A DNA stretch of 53,380 nucleotides from Actinomycetaceae bacterium (GTDB lineage Bacteria; Actinomycetota; Actinomycetes; Actinomycetales; Actinomycetaceae), in the NCBI GenBank assembly GCA_030532245.1, contig JAUNLN010000007.1, positions 1-53,380 on the forward strand. The letters are read 5' to 3'. The notes under the pieces were generated by a model. The model saw only the letters and a list, made by a program, of their open reading frames with translations. It did no database searches and was not told the DNA's origin. The position numbers and the translations under genes were made by a program. Every line of letters starts with the position of its first letter. Within the stretch, counting starts at the first letter, position 1. Positions 15,875-24,876 of the stretch are shown piece after piece.

Positions 15875-17713
15875 TTACCGCCCCGTTCCAAGGTGCTGCT
15901 CGAGCACGTCTTCACGCCACTGGTTTTCGCGCGCAATGAACTGTTCGATGAACGCCGTGGCATCGAGTTCTTTGTCTTCAGATACCCTGAGCGCAAGATC
16001 GTACAGGGAGGTGGTTCGAAGTGACGCGGCGCGAGTCAGTTCAGGGTTTGCAAGCACTGCGGCGGAGGATTGCTCCGCGATGATCCGCCCGTCCGACATG
16101 ACGAGTGCCCGGTCGGTGTATTCGAGCGCTAGGTGCATGTCGTGCGTGATCAGGATGATCGTGATTCCCGAGTTGTTTAGCGACTTTAGGAACTCCATGA
16201 TTTCGGTGTAGTGCGCCCAATCTTGGCCTGCGGTCGGCTCATCCAAAATGATGATGTCCGGCGTTGTCACCATGACGGAGGCGATGGTCACGCGCTTTCG
16301 CTGCCCGTACGACAGTGCGGAGATCGGCCACTCCCGGTACGCCCAGAGACCGCACGTGCGCAGGGCTCGTTCGATGCGCGCCTGCTTTTCCTCCTCCGCA
16401 ATGTCTTCGTTTTGGAGGGCGAGCGACACCTCCTCCATGATGAGGGTCTTTGAAATCATCTGGTTTGGGTTTTGGAGTACGAACCCGATGTGGCGTCCGC
16501 GCCTTGCGATGGGCGTATCGGTAATGTCTTCCCCGCGCAGTAGCACGCGCCCGGTGTCAGGCTTTGCAAACCCGCAAATGAGTTTCGCAAGCGTAGATTT
16601 TCCAGCTCCGTTCGTGCCGCAAATCGCAACGACTTCGCCTTCGAAAATCTGGGTGGAAATTCCCTTGATGATTGAGGTGTCGTTGATGCCGAACTCGATG
16701 TTTTCCAACTGCAAGATGGGCGTGGCGACGGGTGGAATCATGCGCGGCTCGCGCGCCCAGTTGGCGAGCTCGGCTCGCGCGCGGTCAGCGATGTGCACGC
16801 TATGGACGGATTCGGGCTCGTCTTCCTCACTCACGTCTTGGCCGGCGATGCGTAGCGCGGTCACGTAGAGGGGCTCGCGAATACCGTGCTCGGTTAGAAC
16901 GCGGGAGGCAATGATCTGATTCGGCGTGCCATCTGCAACGATGTGGCCGCGGTCAACCACGATGATGCGATCGACCTTGCAGTGCAGTACGTCTTCGAGG
17001 CGGTGCTCAATGATGATGATCGTGGCGTCGCCGGCGGCCTTCTTGTGGAGTTCGTCGATCGTTTCGATAGCCTGCTGGCCCGAAGCTGGGTCGAGGGAGG
17101 CGAGGGGTTCGTCGAAGAGGAGAATTTGCACGTCATCCACGAGCACTCCGGCCATGGAGACGCGCTGTTTTTGCCCTCCGGAAAGGTCGTGAGGAGCCGC
17201 CTGCAAACGCTCTTCAATGTCGACGATCGCGGCGGATTTAGCGACCCGGGCGTGCATCTCGTCGTGCTCGATCTGATCGTTTTCGAGGGCAAACGCGATG
17301 TCTTCTGCAACGGTGAGGCCGATGAACTGGCCGTCGGGGTCTTGCAAAACGGTTCCGACCATCTTAGAGATCTCGTGGAGCTCGGTTTTGGTCGGGTCGA
17401 TGCCGCACACTCTTACTTCGCCGGTGAACTCGCCGGGGAAGCGGTGGGGGATGAGCCCGTTGATTACGTTGGTGAGAGTTGACTTGCCCGAACCCGACTG
17501 GCCGACGATAGCAACCTTCTCACCGCGGTTGATGGTGAGGTTGATGTCGTGGAGGGTCGGTTTGGATTGGGCGCGGTACTGGAAGGTGAAGTCGCGAAAC
17601 TCGATGATGGGCTCGGTTTTAGCGTCACCAGCGGAGCGGGTGCGCAGTGCGCCCTCGGCGTTTTCGTTGCCGCCGGCACCCGCTCCCGCTCCGCTTAGGT
17701 GATGCTCAGTCAC
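15875..17713 (-). CDS. ecfA: ECF transporter ATPase, two ABC domains fused
   Basis: A 612-residue protein with two complete ABC ATPase domains, replacing separate EcfA1 and EcfA2. First domain (about 35-275): Walker A GQSGSGKST, signature LSGGQKQR, Walker B ILLFDEPLASLD. Second domain (about 345-570): Walker A GTNGAGKST, a variant signature LSYGQRKR, Walker B IIILDEPTAGQD, and HDMHLALEYTD as H loop. GTG start eight bases from the S-component stop codon, with GAAGG upstream. Fused ATPases of this kind occur in actinobacterial and firmicute ECF systems. The linker of about 60 residues is not conserved. Confidence 0.92.
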   Translation of the reverse strand: MTEHHLSGAGAGAGGNENAEGALRTRSAGDAKTEPIIEFRDFTFQYRAQSKPTLHDINLTINRGEKVAIVGQSGSGKSTLTNVINGLIPHRFPGEFTGEVRVCGIDPTKTELHEISKMVGTVLQDPDGQFIGLTVAEDIAFALENDQIEHDEMHARVAKSAAIVDIEERLQAAPHDLSGGQKQRVSMAGVLVDDVQILLFDEPLASLDPASGQQAIETIDELHKKAAGDATIIIIEHRLEDVLHCKVDRIIVVDRGHIVADGTPNQIIASRVLTEHGIREPLYVTALRIAGQDVSEEDEPESVHSVHIADRARAELANWAREPRMIPPVATPILQLENIEFGINDTSIIKGISTQIFEGEVVAICGTNGAGKSTLAKLICGFAKPDTGRVLLRGEDITDTPIARRGRHIGFVLQNPNQMISKTLIMEEVSLALQNEDIAEEEKQARIERALRTCGLWAYREWPISALSYGQRKRVTIASVMVTTPDIIILDEPTAGQDWAHYTEIMEFLKSLNNSGITIILITHDMHLALEYTDRALVMSDGRIIAEQSSAAVLANPELTRAASLRTTSLYDLALRVSEDKELDATAFIEQFIARENQWREDVLEQHLGTGR

Positions 17714-17720
17714 GCCCTAC

Positions 17721-18272
17721 TTATTCCTTCTCTTGGAGCGAGCCCGCAGAGGTGCGGGTCTTCGCGTAGGCGACAACGATCAGCGAGCCGATGATCGCGG
17801 TGGTGAGGATGTTTGCAACACCCGCAACCGCGCCCTGGGTGAATACCTTGTTTGCCGGCTCGGAGTACATGACGATGTCAAGCAGTGGGGCGGCAACGAT
17901 CCAGGCGACAACGTGCGCTGTAATTACCGCGACGTTGAACCTCACTAGACCGCCCTTGGCGAGGCCGTCTTCTTGCACGCGATCCTTCATCATCATGAAG
18001 CCCATGATCAGACCCGCGATTGCGGAGGCGACGATCCACGACCACCACGGGCCGTACGAGGTTGCGTCGATGAGGAAGTGGCCGATGAAGCCCATGAGGC
18101 CCGCAACTACGGGGCCGTACAGTAGCGCGAACACGGCGAGAAGCGCGTACTGCAGGTTAATGGTCGTGTTCGGAACGGGCGTAGGAATAACTACGAAACG
18201 GCCGAGCACGAAGAACAGTGCTGCGCCAACGCCGGTGGCGACTACTGCCGTTACTGGCGAGGTCTTGTTCAT
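17721..18272 (-). CDS. ECF transporter S component, UPF0397 family
   Basis: Substrate-binding membrane subunit of 183 residues with about six helices. VVATGVGAALFFVLGRFVVIP, then TPVPNTTINLQYALLAVFALLYGP, GFIGHFLIDATSYGPWWSWIVASAIAGLIMGF and YSEPANKVFTQG match the UPF0397 protein family as I remember it (IPTPIPNT.I.LQYA and FFYSEPASKVF.QG). The substrate of this family is not established. Upstream of it in the operon is a DUF62 SAM-hydrolase-like gene, which hints at an adenosine- or methionine-related compound, but that is inference. Confidence 0.85.
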   Translation of the reverse strand: MNKTSPVTAVVATGVGAALFFVLGRFVVIPTPVPNTTINLQYALLAVFALLYGPVVAGLMGFIGHFLIDATSYGPWWSWIVASAIAGLIMGFMMMKDRVQEDGLAKGGLVRFNVAVITAHVVAWIVAAPLLDIVMYSEPANKVFTQGAVAGVANILTTAIIGSLIVVAYAKTRTSAGSLQEKE

Positions 18273-18315
18273 TTCTTTCTCCTTGTTGAAAGGCTGGTTG
18301 ATAGAGGTATTCAGA

Positions 18316-19173
18316 TTACGCTAGCGGTGCATCGTTTAGAGGATAGGTGAATGTCACTTTCCATTGCACGCCCTGACCCACGGAGTACGCTTTCGCGAAC
18401 GAACCGCGATTAATCGCGATTGCCATATTGTCTAGTGAGTTCGTGTAAAGCAAAGCCTCACCGATTGAGGCGTCGGAGAATGCGCGGCAGTAGCGCAAGG
18501 GGGAGGAGTAGACGTCCCCTCTGTCGCTCTCAATATGTACGCGCACGTAGTCTCCGAACTTCACGCCTAGCTTCAAGAAAAGCTCGCGCGGCACGTTGGT
18601 CCACAAAGACCCGTACCTCACGTCGTGCGTGTCGATGGTTCCAAACGCCTGGTTGCCCTCAATGTAGGGCTCCATGGTTGGCAGGGTTACTACTTGTTTG
18701 GGGTCAAGGGAGGGGCCGACTTCCTCAAACGAGATGTGGCCAGTCGCGAGGCGAGCGCCGGTGAATGCGTAAATGTCGCGCCCGTGGAAGGTGTAGGACT
18801 CTCCGGAGCCGGGGAGCCTGTTCACGGACTCGTCAATCTCGCGCAGTTCATCGATCCCATACTCGATAGCAACGTGAGTGAGGGTGCCATTGTCGGGTGT
18901 AACCACGTAGTGCCCAGTGTTCGTCTTTGCAACAACGGAGAGGCGGCTAGAACCGACGCCGGGGTCAACGACCGACACGAAAACTGAACCGGCGGGCCAG
19001 TAGGCGAGGGTTTGTACGAGTCGGCAGGAGCCCTCCCAAACGTCGTATGGGGGGATGAAATGTGTGAGGTCATAGATCGGAAGTTTCGGATCTACGGTGT
19101 ATGCAACGCCGTACATTGCAGACACTGCTCCATCGCACTGTCCGAAGTCGGATTGCAGGATTAAAGGCATCAT
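18316..19173 (-). CDS. DUF62 family S-adenosylmethionine hydrolase (SAM hydroxide adenosyltransferase)
   Basis: Family of the fluorinase and chlorinase; ordinary members use water to split SAM into adenosine and methionine. The family's Asp-Arg-His triad is visible as Asp70 and Arg77 in VVDPGVGSSR and His130 in YTFHGRDIYA. PDNGTLTH (93-100) and LQSDFGQCDG at the N-terminus are the other hallmarks. The 21-23 residue loop that marks the fluorinase is not evident. AGGAG lies five bases before the first of two adjacent ATG codons. It leads the operon with the ECF S, A and T genes (43, 7 and 2 bases apart), with a perfect TATAAT far upstream and a 130-base leader. Confidence 0.88.
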   Translation of the reverse strand: MMPLILQSDFGQCDGAVSAMYGVAYTVDPKLPIYDLTHFIPPYDVWEGSCRLVQTLAYWPAGSVFVSVVDPGVGSSRLSVVAKTNTGHYVVTPDNGTLTHVAIEYGIDELREIDESVNRLPGSGESYTFHGRDIYAFTGARLATGHISFEEVGPSLDPKQVVTLPTMEPYIEGNQAFGTIDTHDVRYGSLWTNVPRELFLKLGVKFGDYVRVHIESDRGDVYSSPLRYCRAFSDASIGEALLYTNSLDNMAIAINRGSFAKAYSVGQGVQWKVTFTYPLNDAPLA

Positions 19174-19311
19174 TTTGTCTCCTAGTGAAAGGCATACCAG
19201 GACACTTTTAGGGTACCTGTATATCCAGACAAAGATTTGAGCATGGTCCTATGCTGGACACGAATTTTCAGGCAGGCAAAAATCGAAGGCACAAAATTGC
19301 AAAAAACCAAA

Positions 19312-19342
19312 ATTATAGTGTTCTTTTGTACAAATTGACCAA
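19312..19342 (-). promoter_or_regulatory. Promoter of the DUF62-ECF operon
   Basis: On the minus strand a perfect -10 TATAAT (19312-19317) is preceded, 19 bases upstream, by TTGGTC (19337-19342). The expected start of transcription near 19304 gives a leader of about 130 bases before the DUF62 ATG. The same stretch also serves the divergent putP gene, so control signals may be shared. Confidence 0.5.
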
Positions 19343-19345
19343 GGC

Positions 19346-19365
19346 TTGAGATAAAAAGCTCTCAA
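19346..19365. promoter_or_regulatory. Inverted repeat in the DUF62/putP divergent region
   Basis: TTGAGA (19346-19351) and TCTCAA (19360-19365) form a 6-bp inverted repeat with 8 bases between, just upstream of the minus-strand -35. It could be an operator for either operon. TTGACG at 19390 is a possible -35 for putP but has no convincing -10. Confidence 0.3.
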
Positions 19366-19454
19366 AATGTCACGAAAAGGTAACAACGCTTGACGTCGAG
19401 GTTATTCATATACGACCGTAGGTTCACTGATTTCGAATAAAAGGAGGTAAGCGC

Positions 19455-20945
19455 ATGTCGGTAACGACGTACCAGGCGATTGCCATGATCATCTACCTAG
19501 TCGCGATGATCATGATCGGTCTCTTCGCCTACAACAGGACGAGCGATTTCGACGACTACATGCTAGGCGGGCGTAAACTCGGCCCAACGGCAGCGGCTCT
19601 ATCGGCCGGCGCTTCGGACATGTCCGGCTGGCTCCTAATGGGTCTTCCAGGCGCGATCTACCTAAACGGCCTCATTGAAGGCTGGATCGCCGTCGGACTA
19701 ACCATTGGCGCATGGCTGAACTGGAAGTTCGTCGCTCCGCGTCTTCGTTCCTACTCGCAGGTTGCATCCGACTCCATCACAGTGCCCTCATTCCTCGGGC
19801 AGCGTTTGCGCGACCCATCTCGGATGATCCGCGTTGTTGCGGGCATCATCATCTTCATCTTCTTCACGTTCTACGTTTCCTCCGGCATGGTTGCAGGCGG
19901 CGCATTCTTCGAAGCGTCGTTCGGCATGAACTACCATCTCGGCCTCGTACTTGTATCCGCAATCGTCGTGCTCTACACCCTCGTCGGAGGCTTCCTCGCA
20001 GTGTCTTGGACCGACGTGGTGCAGGGTCTCATGATGGTTACCGCACTCGTACTCGTTCCGATCGTCGGTATCGCACATGTTGGAGGTTTTTCCAACATGG
20101 TCTCCACGATCCGCGAGGTTGACCCGAACATCTTCTCCCTCACGGGAGGTGCGGCAGCGGGCGCTGCAACGATGGGCGTCGTCTCCGCACTCGCTTGGGG
20201 CTTCGGCTACTTCGGCCAGCCGCACATCATCGTGCGCTTCATGGCTCTACGCTCGGCAAAGGAATCCGCAACCGCTCGCCGCATCGGCATCGGCTGGATG
20301 CTCCTTGCAGTTATCGGCGCAGGCATGACCGCCCTCGTAGGCGTTGCCGTATACCAGCACGATCAGGCTCAGCTCGATAACCCTGAGTCCGTGTTCATCT
20401 CGCTCGGCCAGCTCCTCATGCACCCGCTCGTCGCAGGCTTCATGCTCGCGGCGATCCTCGCGGCAATCATGTCGACGATTTCGAGCCAGCTACTCGTAAC
20501 CTCCTCGGCTGTTGTTGAGGACATTTACCACGCGTTCACGAAGCGTGACCTTTCGGGCAACGACGGTGTTCTGATTGGTCGCATCGTGGTTGCATCCGTC
20601 GCGATTCTCGCCGCAATGCTCGCGTGGCCTCGTTCGGACACCATTTTGGCGCTCGTCGCATTCGCGTGGGCAGGCTTTGGTGCGTCGTTCGGCCCGACGG
20701 TTCTGCTCTCGCTCTACTGGCGTAAGTTCACCTACCAGGGTGCGATCGCCGGCATGATCGTAGGCGCGGTAACCGTTGGTATTTGGGGCAACGTTTCCGG
20801 AGGCATCCTCGACCTGTACGAGATCCTCCCGGGCTTCCTCTTCAACCTCATCGTGGCAGTGGTCGTGTCGCACATGACCTACAAGCCGAACGAAGAGATC
20901 GAGAAGGAGTTCGACGAGGCTCTGGCCAGCGTTTCCGCTGACTAA
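19455..20945 (+). CDS. putP: Sodium/proline symporter
   Basis: Takes up proline with sodium ions; member of the SSS family with about thirteen helices, 496 residues. The sequence opens with AIAMIIYLVAMIMIGLFAYNRTSDFDDYMLGGRKLGP, where the Y-x-LGGR-x-LG motif is characteristic, followed by LSAGASDMSGWLLMGLPGAIY, the sodium-site region of helix 2, and WGFGYFGQPHIIVRFMA, a PutP hallmark. A very strong ribosome site AAAGGAGG sits before the ATG. The proline catabolic gene putA follows after a bidirectional terminator, so the two are neighbours but probably separate transcripts. Confidence 0.95.
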   Translation: MSVTTYQAIAMIIYLVAMIMIGLFAYNRTSDFDDYMLGGRKLGPTAAALSAGASDMSGWLLMGLPGAIYLNGLIEGWIAVGLTIGAWLNWKFVAPRLRSYSQVASDSITVPSFLGQRLRDPSRMIRVVAGIIIFIFFTFYVSSGMVAGGAFFEASFGMNYHLGLVLVSAIVVLYTLVGGFLAVSWTDVVQGLMMVTALVLVPIVGIAHVGGFSNMVSTIREVDPNIFSLTGGAAAGAATMGVVSALAWGFGYFGQPHIIVRFMALRSAKESATARRIGIGWMLLAVIGAGMTALVGVAVYQHDQAQLDNPESVFISLGQLLMHPLVAGFMLAAILAAIMSTISSQLLVTSSAVVEDIYHAFTKRDLSGNDGVLIGRIVVASVAILAAMLAWPRSDTILALVAFAWAGFGASFGPTVLLSLYWRKFTYQGAIAGMIVGAVTVGIWGNVSGGILDLYEILPGFLFNLIVAVVVSHMTYKPNEEIEKEFDEALASVSAD

Positions 20946-20951
20946 TCCAAC

Positions 20952-20994
20952 GTTTTAACGCAGCTTCAGCAATCTGCTGGGGCTGCGTTAAAAC
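20952..20994 (+). terminator. Terminator between putP and putA
   Basis: Perfect 13-bp stem GTTTTAACGCAGC (20952-20964) with GCTGCGTTAAAAC (20982-20994). The stem base is A/T rich on both sides, giving T tracts within the stem rather than after it. The 140 bases from here to putA contain TATAGT (21066-21071) as a possible -10 but no recognisable -35. Confidence 0.75.
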
Positions 20995-21135
20995 ATGCGC
21001 GGAGGGCTTCGCGCTGTTAGAACTGGATACCTAAAACTGCATAACTAAGTGAAAAACAATTGCTTATAGTTGAGTCAAACGGCCAGCAATGGTGTTGCCG
21101 TTGCCGCGAGTGCTCAATTGATCAAAGGAGACAAT

Positions 21136-24100
21136 ATGACTCTGCCGGAAAACACGGACTTTTCTGTAATTGCTGAACGAGCGCTAGCGCGAGCGCGTAA
21201 GTGGGCGGACGAATCCACCAAGTACCCCATTGATCCTGCGGCGAAGCTGTTGGCCGAGGTCCTCGAAGATGAGGGCGGTCTCGACTACACGGTGTCTTTC
21301 GTGGACGGAGTTGTGCGCCCCGAGGATCAGCAGGTTGCGGCGAACCACCTGGCTGAAATGGGTGGTATGAATCCGGACTTCCTGCCCTGGTACCTGCGCA
21401 CGCCCGCTCTCGTGGGCGGAGCGATCGGTAAGTACGTGCCCGAGGTTTCGGTTCCCGCGGCAAGGCGCGTGTTCCGCCAGCTCGTTGGCGACCTCGTGGT
21501 TGACGTGACCGATGAGAAGCTTGGCCCCGCAATCGAGCGTCTGCGCGCAAACGGTGCGTCGCTGAACGTGAACCTCCTCGGTGAGGCTGTGCTTGGCGAC
21601 AAGGAGGCTCGCAAGCGCCTCGACGACACGCAAAGGCTGCTCGAGCGCGACGACATCGACTATGTTTCGCTGAAGGTCTCGGCGGTTACCGGCCCGCACA
21701 ACCCGTGGGGTTACGACGACGTTGTGAACCACGCCGTTGAGGAGCTGCTTCCGCTGTACCTCTACGCGGGTGCTCACCCGAAGCGCAAGTTCATCAACTT
21801 GGACATGGAGGAGTACCGCGACCTCTTCATCACGATCGACGTGTTCAAGCGCATTTTGGAGCACCCCGAGCTGAAGAACTACTCCGCGGGTATCGTGCTT
21901 CAGGCGTACCTTCCAGACACCCTCAACGCGATGAAGAACCTGCAGGAGTGGGCCGCGAAACGCGTTGCAGAAGGTGGCGCTCCGATCAAGGTGCGCGTTG
22001 TGAAGGGCGCGAACCTTGCTATGGAGCGCGTGGATGCCGCTATGCGCGGCTGGGAGCTCACCACGTGGGAGTCCAAGCAGGCAACCGACGCCAACTACCT
22101 GCGCATCCTCAACTGGGCTATGACGCCCGAGCGCATGAAGAACGTGCGCCTCGGCGTTGCCGGCCACAACCTCTTCACCATTGCCGCCGCCTGGGAGCTT
22201 GCGAACGAGCGTGGAGTAGTTGAGCAAACCGAAATCGAGATGCTCTCCGGCATGGCCACCCAGCAGGCTTCGGCCGTGCGCGAAGACGTGGGCCAGCTCC
22301 TCCTCTATGTACCCGTTGTTCACCCCGAAGAGTACGACGTTGCGATCTCCTACCTCGTGCGTCGCCTCGAGGAGAACTCGGCGGATGAGAACTTCATGGC
22401 CTCCATCTTCGACATCGGCACCGATGCGGGCGCCTTCGAAAAGGAAAAGGGCCGCTTCCTCGCCGCAGTCGACCAGATGCAGCGCGAGGGCGACACGCGT
22501 GTAGGCCCGAACCGCCACCAGGATCGCTCCACCGAAACGGTTGAGGAGATCGCGAAGGTCGTCACCAGCCCGTCCGGGTCGTGGACGTTCAAGAACACGC
22601 CCGACTCAGACCCGTCGCTACCTGCGAACCTCGAGTGGGCACGCCAGATCGCAAGCCGCGTCAAGGATTCGAAGCTCGGCGTCGACACGATTGAGGCTGC
22701 GGTTATCAACACCGCGGAGGAACTCGACGAACTGCTTGAAAGCGCAGTAGCTGGCGGCGAGGAGTGGGGCGCACTGCCCGCCGCTGAGCGCAGCGACTTC
22801 CTCCACCGCGTAGGCGTTGAGATGGGTAGGCGCCGCGCAGACCTCATCGAGGTAGCGGCATCCGAACTCGGCAAGTCGCTCCAGCAGGCGGACGTCGAAG
22901 TCTCCGAGGCGATCGACTTCGCCCACTACTACGCCGAGCGCGCCCTCGACCTCGAGAAGATTCAGGGAGCAGAGTTTGAGCCCGTTAAGGCCACGCTCAT
23001 CACTCCTCCGTGGAACTTCCCGATCGCCATCCCGGCAGGCGGCACCCTCGCGGCGCTCGCGGCCGGCTCCGCAGCGATTCTGAAGCCCGCCTCCATCGCG
23101 CGCCGCACTGGCGCTGTGCTCGCAGAGTGCATCCTCGCGGCGGGCGTGCCCGAGTCTGCGTTCAAGCTCGTTGCCGTTGGTGACCGTTCGCTTGGCCGTG
23201 AACTCGTAACCGACAAGCGCGTTGAGCGCGTCGTACTAACGGGTGGTTCGGAGACCGCGGAAATGTTCCGTTCCTGGGATCCGACCCTGCGCATCATGGC
23301 GGAGACGTCCGGCAAGAACGCTATCGTCATCACGCCGTCCGCAGACCTCGACCTCGCGGTCAAGGACGTAATCGACTCGGCATTTGGCCACGCCGGCCAG
23401 AAGTGCTCCGCAGCGTCGTACGTGATCCTCGTTGGCTCCACCGGCTTCTCGCGTCGCGTGCGCAACCAGCTCCTCGATGCTGCGAAGTCGCTACATATTG
23501 GTTGGGGCGACGACCTTTCCGCAGAGATGGGTCCGCTATCGTCGGAGCCGGGCGAGAAACTGTACAAGGGTCTTACCCAGCTCGACGAGGGGCAGAAGTG
23601 GGCGCTCAAGCCGAAGCAGCTTGACGACACGAACCGCCTGTGGAGCCCCGGCGTTCGCATCAACGTGGAGCCGGGTTCGGACTACCACCTGATCGAATAC
23701 TTCGGCCCGATCCTCGGCGTCATGCGCGTAAAGACGCTCGAAGAGGCAATCGAGGCGCAGAACATGGTGGACTTCGGTCTAACCGCAGGCCTGCACTCGC
23801 TCGACGCAGACGAGATCAACTACTGGCTGAACAACGTTCAGGCCGGCAACGTCTACGTGAACCGCGGTATCACGGGCGCGATCGTGCAGCGCCAGCCGTT
23901 CGGCGGTTGGAAGCGCTCCGCAGTGGGTGAAACCACGAAGGCAGGCGGCCCGAACTACCTGTTCGGCTTCGGCACATTCAAGCCTGTCGAACCCGAGGAT
24001 ACCGAGGAGCGCGACGCCGCCTACCCGCCGGCCATCGAGCATGAGGCGAACGTGCGAGCACCGCAGCTGAAGGAACTCCTCGAGTCGGCAAAGCGCCTCC

Positions 24101-24732
24101 TTTCCGAGGAAGACTACGCGCGCCTCGCCGCGGCTGTGGCATCCGACCAGCACGCGGTAGACACCGTGTTCGGTCGCCTCTCCGACCCGTCGCAGGTTGG
24201 CGTGGAACGCAACATCTTCCGCTACCTGCCGACCGGGGCAGACATTCGCGTGGGCAAGAACGCGTCCCTCTACGAGGTGTTCCGCATTCTCTCCGCCGCG
24301 ATTGCCCTGGGCGACATCGTGAAGGTTGATCCCGACGACGAAACCTCGTTCATCCGCGAACTCGCCGGCGGCGCGTACACGGCCATGGACCTCACGGTTT
24401 CAGTTTCGGAGTTCCTGCCGACCGACCCGTCGATCATGCTTGCGAACATGGGCGTAGAGATTCTCGTTGAGAACAAGCGCCAGTTCGAGGAGCGTATCGT
24501 CCGTGAGGTTGAGGCCGGCGAGAACCTGGACATTCGTATCCGCCTGATCGGTGAGGATAGCGACGAGCTCCGCCACGCTGTGGACGGCTCGATCGACGTT
24601 GCCATCTGGGACGGCCCGGTAACGGAGAGCGGCCGTGTCGAAATGCTGCCGTTCCTGCACGAGCAGGCAGTTTCGATCACGAACCACCGCTTCGGTAACC
24701 GCACCCCGCTTTCCACGCAGGTTCTGCAGTAA
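21136..24732 (+). CDS. putA: Bifunctional proline dehydrogenase / L-glutamate gamma-semialdehyde dehydrogenase
   Basis: Oxidises proline to glutamate in two steps, first with FAD and quinone, then with NAD. 1198 residues. The proline dehydrogenase barrel (about 60-440) holds YVSLKVSAVTGPHNPWGY, KFINLDMEEYRDLFIT, LQAYLPDTL and VRVVKGANLAMERVDA. The aldehyde dehydrogenase half (about 510-985) has TPPWNFPIAIPAGG, VVLTGGSETAEMF, the catalytic Glu in AETSGKNA and catalytic Cys in HAGQKCSAASY. A further 200-residue C-terminal region has no function I can name. AAAGGAG seven bases before the ATG decides the start; reading from 21070 would add 22 unlikely residues. There is no N-terminal ribbon-helix-helix domain, so it is not a self-regulating PutA. 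Confidence 0.94.
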   Translation: MTLPENTDFSVIAERALARARKWADESTKYPIDPAAKLLAEVLEDEGGLDYTVSFVDGVVRPEDQQVAANHLAEMGGMNPDFLPWYLRTPALVGGAIGKYVPEVSVPAARRVFRQLVGDLVVDVTDEKLGPAIERLRANGASLNVNLLGEAVLGDKEARKRLDDTQRLLERDDIDYVSLKVSAVTGPHNPWGYDDVVNHAVEELLPLYLYAGAHPKRKFINLDMEEYRDLFITIDVFKRILEHPELKNYSAGIVLQAYLPDTLNAMKNLQEWAAKRVAEGGAPIKVRVVKGANLAMERVDAAMRGWELTTWESKQATDANYLRILNWAMTPERMKNVRLGVAGHNLFTIAAAWELANERGVVEQTEIEMLSGMATQQASAVREDVGQLLLYVPVVHPEEYDVAISYLVRRLEENSADENFMASIFDIGTDAGAFEKEKGRFLAAVDQMQREGDTRVGPNRHQDRSTETVEEIAKVVTSPSGSWTFKNTPDSDPSLPANLEWARQIASRVKDSKLGVDTIEAAVINTAEELDELLESAVAGGEEWGALPAAERSDFLHRVGVEMGRRRADLIEVAASELGKSLQQADVEVSEAIDFAHYYAERALDLEKIQGAEFEPVKATLITPPWNFPIAIPAGGTLAALAAGSAAILKPASIARRTGAVLAECILAAGVPESAFKLVAVGDRSLGRELVTDKRVERVVLTGGSETAEMFRSWDPTLRIMAETSGKNAIVITPSADLDLAVKDVIDSAFGHAGQKCSAASYVILVGSTGFSRRVRNQLLDAAKSLHIGWGDDLSAEMGPLSSEPGEKLYKGLTQLDEGQKWALKPKQLDDTNRLWSPGVRINVEPGSDYHLIEYFGPILGVMRVKTLEEAIEAQNMVDFGLTAGLHSLDADEINYWLNNVQAGNVYVNRGITGAIVQRQPFGGWKRSAVGETTKAGGPNYLFGFGTFKPVEPEDTEERDAAYPPAIEHEANVRAPQLKELLESAKRLLSEEDYARLAAAVASDQHAVDTVFGRLSDPSQVGVERNIFRYLPTGADIRVGKNASLYEVFRILSAAIALGDIVKVDPDDETSFIRELAGGAYTAMDLTVSVSEFLPTDPSIMLANMGVEILVENKRQFEERIVREVEAGENLDIRIRLIGEDSDELRHAVDGSIDVAIWDGPVTESGRVEMLPFLHEQAVSITNHRFGNRTPLSTQVLQ

Positions 24733-24770
24733 GCGGCTCGGGCTAAGCCGAAACAGTAGCCAAAATAGGT

Positions 24771-24826
24771 AGACGCTCCCCGAAGGATAGACCGCAGTGG
24801 TCACTTCGGGGAGCGTCTGTTTTGTT
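24771..24826 (+). terminator. Terminator of putA
   Basis: Perfect 15-bp stem AGACGCTCCCCGAAG (24771-24785) with CTTCGGGGAGCGTCT (24804-24818), followed by GTTTTGTT. Lies between convergent putA and the alpha-glucosidase gene. Confidence 0.85.
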
Positions 24827-24876
24827 ACGTTCGCAGGCCTGTTCTTAGAGGCGTTCTAGAGCGATTGGCAAGTGTT

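Noticed and set aside
15875-18272. Thiamine, riboflavin or cobalt specificity for the ECF transporter
   Set aside because: The S component resembles the UPF0397 family, not ThiT, RibU or CbiM, and no matching riboswitch or pathway gene is next to it.
21070-21135. N-terminal extension of putA
   Set aside because: The 22 extra residues would end in the ribosome-binding site AAAGGAG, which marks ATG 21136 as start.
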